Of a stretch of DNA of 5,534 bases, positions 1 through 4,035 are shown piece after piece; positions within the stretch are counted from its first letter, which is position 1; the number at the start of each line of letters is the position of its first letter. Under the pieces are notes generated by a model. That model was not told the DNA's origin. It saw nothing but the letters and a program-made list of their open reading frames with translations, and made no database searches. Source of the stretch: Planctomycetota bacterium. GTDB taxonomy: Bacteria; Planctomycetota; Planctomycetia; Planctomycetales; Planctomycetaceae. Location: the NCBI GenBank assembly GCA_024278285.1, contig JAJRTM010000427.1, positions 1 through 5,534 of the forward strand. The letters run 5' to 3'. Made by a program: the position numbers and the translations under genes.

Positions 1-503
1 AATTACTGGTTCCTGAATTGATCGAAGAGATCAGGCAACTCGATTTTGCAAAAGCAGGTTATCAAATTAGTCGGCGGACATTTATTGGTCGTCAAGAAAT
101 AAAACATGGTAACTGGAGCCCCGATTACCAGTTACGGGTTTTCAAGAAATCAAAAGCAAAATGGGGCGGAACCAATCCGCATGAAACGATTCTTCTTGAA
201 TGCGAAGTCTGAAAACTGAAAACAAGAATGCTGCACTACAGCTACCATACTATTGATGAATTTATCGAACGCAATCGCAAGTATGTCCAGATGATGGTCG
301 AACACCTTTCCAGCAAGGGACGCACAACAAACATCGCAGAACCTTATGTGCATTGTGTCGGGAATTTTGTGAAGGCCTATTTTTTGCGTGCAGGCTTTCT
401 GGATGGAGCGGCTGGATTTTCTCTGGCTAAGCACATTGCAGGCGGTTCTTTTATGAAGTATCGGTTGCTGGCAGAAAAGAATAATCAATCAAAAGCGGCT
501 TAA
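1..503 (+). pseudogene. WaaE-like GT2 glycosyltransferase, C-terminal part, interrupted by in-frame TGA
   Basis: The gene enters from the left edge in the frame whose first whole codon is at 3, and it ends at TAA 501-503. The visible part resembles the C-terminal half of WaaE/KdtX-like family 2 glycosyltransferases, which transfer a sugar to LPS core at the cytoplasmic face of the inner membrane. The family signature is NWSPDYQLRVF (tgg at 114), followed by the HE pair (180-185), LHYSYHTIDEF from 231, and near the end YFLRAGFLDGAAGF and KYRLLAE. The catalytic N-terminal domain with its DxD lies outside the window. Codon 70 of the visible frame (210-212) is TGA, yet 69 sense codons before it and 96 after it, in the same frame, read as one family-like protein. 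Relatives usually have an E-G-x-V-G-x-L segment here, while this gene reads E-C-E-V-stop-K-L. The TGA therefore sits at a normally conserved glycine, one base from GGA. ATG 228 could in principle restart translation, but it has no clear ribosome binding site and would give only 91 residues without a catalytic domain. A sequencing error is the main alternative to true inactivation. Confidence 0.75.
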
Positions 504-523
504 CAAAAGATATGTAGAGTTGC

Positions 524-597
524 GTAGGTCGCGTTGTGACGCACCTTAAAGGCGTTTGGTACATTGCAGGTGACTGGTGTGTTACAACACACCCTAC
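524..597. repeat. REPIN/BIME-like paired inverted palindrome, copy A
   Basis: GTAG at 524-527 overlaps the base of a bulged hairpin at 527-545 (GGT, bulged C, GCGT, loop TGTG, ACGC, ACC). TTAAAG follows at 546-551. After a spacer comes a second hairpin at 576-593 with a perfect 8-bp stem (GGTGTGTT, AC, AACACACC), then CTAC at 594-597. A GTAG foot plus a hairpin is the known hallmark of bacterial REP sequences, and two in inverted orientation form a REPIN or BIME. It lies between the GT2 remnant and the TylF-like gene. Neither hairpin is followed by a T-run, so I do not read it as an intrinsic terminator. Confidence 0.65.
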
Positions 598-599
598 AT

Positions 600-605
600 T
601 ATAAT
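600..605 (+). promoter_or_regulatory. possible -10 box for the TylF-like methyltransferase gene
   Basis: A perfect TATAAT hexamer lies just downstream of repeat copy A. Transcription would start near 612 and leave a leader of about 28 nt before ATG 640, including the ribosome binding site. No recognisable -35 box lies 16-18 nt upstream, where the sequence is the arm of the REP hairpin, and there is no extended -10 TG. The call is weak because AT-rich hexamers occur by chance. Confidence 0.25.
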
Positions 606-626
606 TTAACGATAAATATCAATCTC

Positions 627-631
627 AAGGA
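627..631 (+). promoter_or_regulatory. ribosome binding site that favours start at 640
   Basis: AAGGA is separated from ATG 640 by 8 nt, a normal spacing. The upstream in-frame ATG at 631 overlaps this motif and would have no usable Shine-Dalgarno spacing. This favours 640 over 631 as the start of the TylF-like methyltransferase. Confidence 0.5.
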
Positions 632-639
632 TGAGTGAA

Positions 640-1413
640 ATGTCTGTCTTGCCCAAGGGTCTGAAATCAGTTCTGCGTAGCCTGAAAAAAAGTATTCGTC
701 AGCGGGATATGACCAGGCAACTCAATAAGAAAATGCCTGATCTCATTCCGGAAGATCGGCAGATCATCGAAAAAGTACAGCCGTTTACATTGCTTAGCCC
801 GGATCGTATTTACGCTTTCATCGAAGCGACCCGGCACGTTGTCCAGAATGATATCCCTGGCGCGATTGTCGAATGTGGCGTCTGGAAAGGCGGGGCAGTG
901 ATGTCTTCACTGCTTACCTTGAAAAGACTCTCTGCAACTAATCGCGAAATATTTCTCTACGATACTTTCGAAGGGATGCCCAAGCCGGGAGAAGATGATA
1001 AACGCTGCGATGGCGACGCGCTGGACGCTGGTTTTGCGGAAAGACAAGTTGACGAGGACAGTTCCACCTGGTGCAGAGCAGAATATGGCGAAGTGCATAA
1101 GAACATTCTCAGTTGCGAATACCCGATGGAGAACATTCAATTCGTGAAGGGAAAAGTGGAAGAGACGATGCCCGGAACTCTCCCCAAACAAATCGCAGTC
1201 CTTCGGCTCGATACCGACTGGTATGAATCGACCAAGCACGAACTGGAAAATCTGTATCCGCTACTTACTCCTGGCGGTGTGTTGATTATTGATGATTACG
1301 GACACTGGGAAGGAGCACGTCAGGCGGTGGATGAATACTTTGCTTCGCACAAGATACCGATGCTGTTACACCGAACCGATTACACGGGGCGTGTCGGAGT
1401 CAAAGCGGCATAA
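640..1413 (+). CDS. TylF/MycF-family sugar O-methyltransferase
   Basis: The product is a class I SAM-dependent methyltransferase of 257 residues. Characterised family members (TylF, MycF, NovP) methylate sugar hydroxyls in antibiotics in a metal-dependent way. Members in polysaccharide clusters are presumed to methylate surface-glycan sugars in the cytoplasm. Landmarks counted from 640 are: LLSPDRIYAFIEA near 51-63; the SAM-binding segment IVECGVWKGGAV at 76-87; LYDTFEGMP at 106-114; FVKGKVEETMP at 168-178; LRLDTDWYESTKHELE at 188-203; VLIIDDYGHWEGAR at 214-227; and DYTGRVGVK at 247-255. The acidic residues in LDTD and IDDY are those expected to hold the metal and support catalysis in MycF-like enzymes. 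The gene appears full length and intact. ATG 631 would add three residues, but AAGGA at 627-631 is correctly spaced only for 640. REP-type elements flank the gene on both sides. The acceptor sugar cannot be told from the sequence. The C-terminus adds Ala-Ala after the conserved VK. Confidence 0.92.
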   Translation: MSVLPKGLKSVLRSLKKSIRQRDMTRQLNKKMPDLIPEDRQIIEKVQPFTLLSPDRIYAFIEATRHVVQNDIPGAIVECGVWKGGAVMSSLLTLKRLSATNREIFLYDTFEGMPKPGEDDKRCDGDALDAGFAERQVDEDSSTWCRAEYGEVHKNILSCEYPMENIQFVKGKVEETMPGTLPKQIAVLRLDTDWYESTKHELENLYPLLTPGGVLIIDDYGHWEGARQAVDEYFASHKIPMLLHRTDYTGRVGVKAA

Positions 1414-1418
1414 TAATT

Positions 1419-1495
1419 GTCGGGTGCATCGTAATGCACCTTAAAGAGATTGATTTGTCTGTGCCAAATAAATGGTGCGTTGTAACGCACCCTAC
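1419..1495. repeat. REPIN/BIME-like paired inverted palindrome, copy B
   Basis: GTCG (1419-1422, one mismatch to GTAG) precedes a hairpin at 1423-1440 (7-bp stem GGTGCAT/ATGCACC, loop CGTA). TTAAAG follows at 1441-1446, as in copy A. After the spacer, a second hairpin occupies 1474-1491 (8-bp stem GGTGCGTT/AACGCACC, 2-nt centre GT), followed by CTAC at 1492-1495. The right hairpin differs from that of copy A by compensating changes (GTGTGTT versus GTGCGTT with matching partners), so pairing is preserved. The element fills most of the 104-bp gap between the two methyltransferase genes. Confidence 0.65.
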
Positions 1496-1517
1496 TGATT
1501 AATAAAGGCTCGAAACA

Positions 1518-2177
1518 ATGCGGCGATGTTCAGAAACACTGGAAGCCGAAATGACTCCTGCAGAGCAACAACTCTTGCAGAATCTCATTCGCAAAGAAAA
1601 CTTCTCTGGTCCTCATCTGGAAATAGGGACTGCTGCGGGCGGGACTTTGTGTAAAATGATGAAATGTTTCGAGGAGCAAACACGACCGAAGTTTGTCATT
1701 GTTGATCGAATGACCTATTTTCCAGATCAGTTGAGCATTGTCAAAGAGAATCTGGCAACAAACGGACTCTCAGAAAAAGGGGTTGATTTCCGCACAACAA
1801 CCAGTGCAGAGGCTTTTGCATTGGCAGAGAAACAGGATGATCATTTCGATTTCATGCTGGTCGATGCGTCTCATAAAATATTGGCTGTGATGGCAGACTT
1901 ACGCTGGATGCGGCTGCTTAATGTGGGAGGCATCGCCTGTTTTCATGATTACGCAGATAAGTTTCCGGGCGTGAAACTTTCAATTGATCGCTTTCTTTCC
2001 CGCTACAAAAATTACGAAAAAATCGGTCTGGCAGATACACTGCTCGCCATTCGAAAAACAGCCCCTTGCGAAACACGAGAAGTCTCTCCGCTTGATCGTG
2101 CTTACAGCGTGATGATGTATTTGCCGCTGGAAGTGCGGCGTAAAATCAATAAGTCAAAAAAACAGAAAGCCGCTTAG
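1518..2177 (+). CDS. class I SAM-dependent methyltransferase (Methyltransf_24-like)
   Basis: The product is a 219-residue Rossmann-fold methyltransferase. LEIGTAAGGTL (34-44) is the glycine-rich SAM-binding motif I. VIVDR (60-64) carries the acidic residue expected to bind the ribose of SAM. FDFMLVDASHK (110-120) is the next core strand. LLNVGGIACFHDYAD (133-147) resembles the motif after strand 5, and FPGVKLSIDRF (149-159) follows. The pattern fits the Methyltransf_24 group, common in glycan and natural-product clusters, and a sugar or small-molecule acceptor is likely but not identifiable. It is not a duplicate of the preceding TylF-like protein, since the motifs differ. The start is uncertain. 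ATG 1518 has AAAGG at 1504-1508 with a 9-nt spacer. An internal ATG at 1551 (MTPAEQQLL) has GGAAG at 1541-1545 with a 5-nt spacer and would remove 11 residues that match no motif. The tail is lysine-rich and ends KKQKAA before TAG. Confidence 0.85.
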   Translation: MRRCSETLEAEMTPAEQQLLQNLIRKENFSGPHLEIGTAAGGTLCKMMKCFEEQTRPKFVIVDRMTYFPDQLSIVKENLATNGLSEKGVDFRTTTSAEAFALAEKQDDHFDFMLVDASHKILAVMADLRWMRLLNVGGIACFHDYADKFPGVKLSIDRFLSRYKNYEKIGLADTLLAIRKTAPCETREVSPLDRAYSVMMYLPLEVRRKINKSKKQKAA

Positions 2178-2243
2178 TTTCTTATCAATGAAATGCTGCG
2201 CAAAAGTGGTCGGATATTTTCAGGCGAGCTGGGGGTGTTAATC

Positions 2244-2304
2244 CCCTGGTAGCTGTGCTGTCACGTTGCTGGTAGCGCCAATTTGTACTCGATAGTTACC
2301 AGGG
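2244..2304. repeat. long inverted repeat upstream of the GT4 gene
   Basis: CCCTGGTAGCT (2244-2254) pairs with AGTTACCAGGG (2294-2304) over 11 positions with one G-T wobble, enclosing a loop of about 40 nt. CTGGTAGC also occurs as a direct repeat at 2246-2253 and 2269-2276. A competing small stem, GGGG 2232-2235 with CCCC 2243-2246, uses the same bases, so the two structures exclude each other. There is no T-run and no recognised riboswitch, and a function is not evident. The rest of the gap before it (2178-2230) shows nothing I can name. Confidence 0.35.
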
Positions 2305-2318
2305 TCAGGAATAGCATG

Positions 2319-2420
2319 GTAGGGTGTGCTGTGCACACCAATTGCGGCTCACGATTTATGGGTGTGTTGCCATTGTAGCTTTCCTAACTTTACAATCGTG
2401 GTACGCACAGCGTACCCTAC
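2319..2420. repeat. REPIN/BIME-like paired inverted palindrome, copy C
   Basis: GTAG (2319-2322) leads into hairpin 2323-2339 (7-bp stem GGTGTGC/GCACACC, loop TGT). A second hairpin lies at 2400-2416 (7-bp stem GGTACGC/GCGTACC, loop ACA), followed by CTAC at 2417-2420. The spacer is longer than in copies A and B and holds further inverted repeats: CACGATT 2350-2356 with AATCGTG 2394-2400, and ATTGTA 2372-2377 with TACAAT 2391-2396. The element ends 12 bp before the GT4 start codon, so its right hairpin would fall in the leader of that mRNA. Confidence 0.65.
2367..2396 (+). promoter_or_regulatory. candidate sigma70-type promoter for the GT4 gene
   Basis: TTGCCA (2367-2372) and TACAAT (2391-2396) are separated by 18 bp, and each matches the consensus at 5 of 6 positions. 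Transcription would start near 2403, about 30 nt before ATG 2433 and inside the right hairpin of repeat copy C. The whole promoter lies within that repeat element. Consensus matching alone supports it. Confidence 0.38.
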
Positions 2421-2432
2421 CCCCCTGCGTTT

Positions 2433-3578
2433 ATGGAAACAGGTTTGATTTCAAAAAAATATAGAATTGCGATGATCCGCCAACGGTTCCGATTTGATGG
2501 CGGTGGAGAACGCATTGTTTCTCGTATGAAATCGATCCTTGAAAATCAGGGGCATGATGTCACGCTGATCACCAGAAAATGGCAGGAAGATTCTGATGCT
2601 GTCATTTGCTGTAACCCGCCCAAATGGACGCGGGTGTTACGGGAATCGCTTTTTGCTAAAGCTGCCTTGAAAACTGCCAGGGAACATGGTTTTGACCTGG
2701 TGCAATCGCACGAACGTATCCCTGGAAGCATGGTATACCGGGCAGGAGATGGCGTCCACGCCAGTTGGCTTGAGCAGCGGTCTCGCACAATGAGCTGGCT
2801 TTCCCGGCAATGCCAGCGTCTCAGTTCGTATCACCGATATGTACTCAAAGCAGAAAAAGAGTTGTTCGAGCATCCTGATCTGCAAGCGGTTATTTGCAAT
2901 TCCCGCATGGTTCAACAGGAAATAGCAGAGCGATTTTCGATTGATGCTTCAAAGTTGAAATTGATCTATAACGGAGTTGATACCGATATTTATCATCCTG
3001 AATTGAGAAAGCATCGCGTTACAGTTCGCAAAGAATTAAATATTCCTGAAAACGCTTCGGTCTATTTATTTGTGGGTTCTGGTTTTCAACGCAAGGGAGT
3101 CAATCGACTGTTGAAAGCATTAAAAGAAATCACGAAGGGCTATGCGATTATTGTCGGACGAGATAAATCGATGAAACATTCCGAGCGGCTTTGTCAGGAT
3201 TGGGGAATATCGAATCGTGTTCGTTTTGTCGGCGTGCAAAAAGAGGTCGCCCCTTATTATGGGGCGGCTGATGCGTTTGTTCTCCCCACACTCTACGATC
3301 CCTTCCCAAATTCAATTATGGAAGCGATGGCCTCTGGCTTACCAGTGATCACCAGTACCAAATGCGGTGGGGCAGAATTTATTCAGAATGGTGAAAATGG
3401 ATTCATCTGTGATGCGTTGGATCAAACTTCGATGGTGGACGCGATGAAATATCTCGATTCCAACGAACAGGCAAGAATAATGGGAGAAAACGCCCGGAAA
3501 ACAATCGAACCGCACACGCTTCTGGCCATGAACAACCAATTAACCTCCTTGTATCAAAACTTGTTATCTGATTCGTAG
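2433..3578 (+). CDS. WaaG-like GT4 glycosyltransferase
   Basis: The product is a 381-residue GT-B fold glycosyltransferase of family 4, closest in motif layout to WaaG/RfaG-like LPS-core enzymes. These retaining enzymes use a nucleotide sugar at the cytoplasmic membrane face. The N-terminal domain opens with YRIAMIRQRF and the glycine-rich loop FDGGGER (21-27). ICNSRMV (154-160) and IYNGVDTDIYHP (178-189) mark the junction between domains. The C-terminal domain shows FVGSGFQRKGVNRLLKAL (213-230), RVRFVGVQ (262-269) and YDPFPNSIMEAMASGLPVI (288-306). The E-x7-E donor-binding motif appears here as D289-x7-E297, a form I associate with this subfamily rather than damage. CGGAEFI and NGFICDALD follow. 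Length and motifs indicate an intact gene. No Shine-Dalgarno sequence precedes ATG 2433. A TTG start at 2445 with GGAA at 2435-2438 is possible and would drop four residues. The gene sits directly behind repeat copy C and a candidate promoter. The sugar transferred is unknown. Confidence 0.9.
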   Translation: METGLISKKYRIAMIRQRFRFDGGGERIVSRMKSILENQGHDVTLITRKWQEDSDAVICCNPPKWTRVLRESLFAKAALKTAREHGFDLVQSHERIPGSMVYRAGDGVHASWLEQRSRTMSWLSRQCQRLSSYHRYVLKAEKELFEHPDLQAVICNSRMVQQEIAERFSIDASKLKLIYNGVDTDIYHPELRKHRVTVRKELNIPENASVYLFVGSGFQRKGVNRLLKALKEITKGYAIIVGRDKSMKHSERLCQDWGISNRVRFVGVQKEVAPYYGAADAFVLPTLYDPFPNSIMEAMASGLPVITSTKCGGAEFIQNGENGFICDALDQTSMVDAMKYLDSNEQARIMGENARKTIEPHTLLAMNNQLTSLYQNLLSDS

Positions 3579-3642
3579 AACAAATGGTGGTGGCAGGTGT
3601 TCACTCTGCTTAATTCGGCGTAGCCAGAATCAAGAAGCATCA

Positions 3643-3675
3643 GCCACGGATTGACACCGATGAAACACCGATCAA
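3643..3675 (+). repeat. three degenerate 11-bp tandem units
   Basis: GCCACGGATTG, ACACCGATGAA and ACACCGATCAA follow one another without gaps. Units 2 and 3 are identical at 10 of 11 positions, and unit 1 is more diverged. The core resembles the CCACGGATTAACAC-type intergenic sequence that I recall as scattered through planctomycete and some other genomes, but that is memory rather than something tested here. Confidence 0.45.
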
Positions 3676-3825
3676 TACAAGTTACTGCCAGACATGGAGT
3701 TGGGCAGCGAGAAAAATAAATTGTTTAACGGCAAGCCGAAGGCGACTGCGCTTTCGCTTGTTCATTCGGTTTGTCACTGATTTTGCCTCGCAAGCACCAA
3801 TGTGCACCCAAGCTTACCAAACTTC

Positions 3826-3846
3826 CCAGCACGGCTGGTTTGTTTT
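3826..3846 (+). terminator. weak candidate rho-independent terminator
   Basis: CCAGC and GCTGG form a 5-bp GC-rich stem around a 3-nt loop (ACG), followed at once by TTTGTTTT. The stem is short for an intrinsic terminator and lies about 250 bp beyond the GT4 stop codon. If it works, it would separate the GT4 transcript from the ABC exporter gene. Confidence 0.3.
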
Positions 3847-3904
3847 GACTGTCGTAACCAAAATCAATTCTTCTTGAAATTTGCGAACGATGCAAAGAAA
3901 TTGA

Positions 3905-4033
3905 CCGTTAGTAGTACAAATTGCACTGGATGAAATCGCGAGTAAGTCTTAAATTACCGCCATATCGCTTAAGCACGCAAGACTGCTTGGCAAGAAGGAT
4001 GAAGTCGAGAATTATCGCAAGGAAGCGAATTAA
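3905..4033 (+). pseudogene. possible decayed TPR-like gene tail
   Basis: The frame ending at TAA 4031-4033 reads QIALDEIAS, then an in-frame TAA at 3950-3952, then LKHARLLGKKDEVENYRKEA. The second part has the pattern of alanine, leucine and glycine spacing followed by DE-x-E-x-YRKEA that is typical of tetratricopeptide repeat helices. Upstream in another frame, FLKFANDAKKL also has this flavour. The stop lies two bases before the ABC exporter ATG, as if an upstream gene had once been closely coupled to it. The stretch is short and the composition argument is weak, so chance coding-like sequence remains quite possible. Confidence 0.22.
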
Positions 4034-4035
4034 AT

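Larger units (their letters stand above)
3579..4035. other. 457-bp gene-poor gap between GT4 and ABC exporter
   Basis: No convincing complete gene is visible on either strand. The stretch holds an 11-bp degenerate tandem repeat (3643-3675), a weak terminator-like hairpin (3826-3846) and, near the right end, a possible decayed coding tail (about 3905-4033). Open frames here are 39 codons or fewer and match no family I recognise. Unlike the three preceding gaps, I see no REP-type palindrome pair with GTAG/CTAC feet. I found no good -35/-10 pair for the ABC gene. Confidence 0.6.

Noticed and set aside
210..212. UGA read as glycine (as in Gracilibacteria and Absconditabacteria) or as selenocysteine
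   Set aside because: The other four genes, over 1350 codons together, contain no in-frame TGA and use GGA freely, so genome-wide reassignment is excluded. No SECIS-like hairpin is evident right after the codon, and the family has glycine rather than a catalytic cysteine there.
150..488. 112-codon open frame on the reverse strand
   Set aside because: It lies antisense to a stretch that matches the GT2 family over its whole length and shows no recognisable domain. It is a shadow of the sense frame.
527..593. REP hairpins as intrinsic terminators
   Set aside because: None of the six hairpins is followed by a T-run. They carry GTAG/CTAC feet and occur in inverted pairs, which fits REP elements better.
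500..1500. CRISPR array
   Set aside because: The repeats are paired palindromes with one copy per gap and non-uniform spacing. There is no array of regularly spaced units and there are no cas genes.
2546..2915. Reverse-strand open frames within the GT4 gene
   Set aside because: They are cysteine- and proline-rich shadows of a gene with clear GT4 motifs in the forward frame.
3694..3780. 28-residue open frame starting MELGSEKNK
   Set aside because: It is short, lacks a ribosome binding site, shows no family resemblance, and overlaps low-information intergenic sequence.
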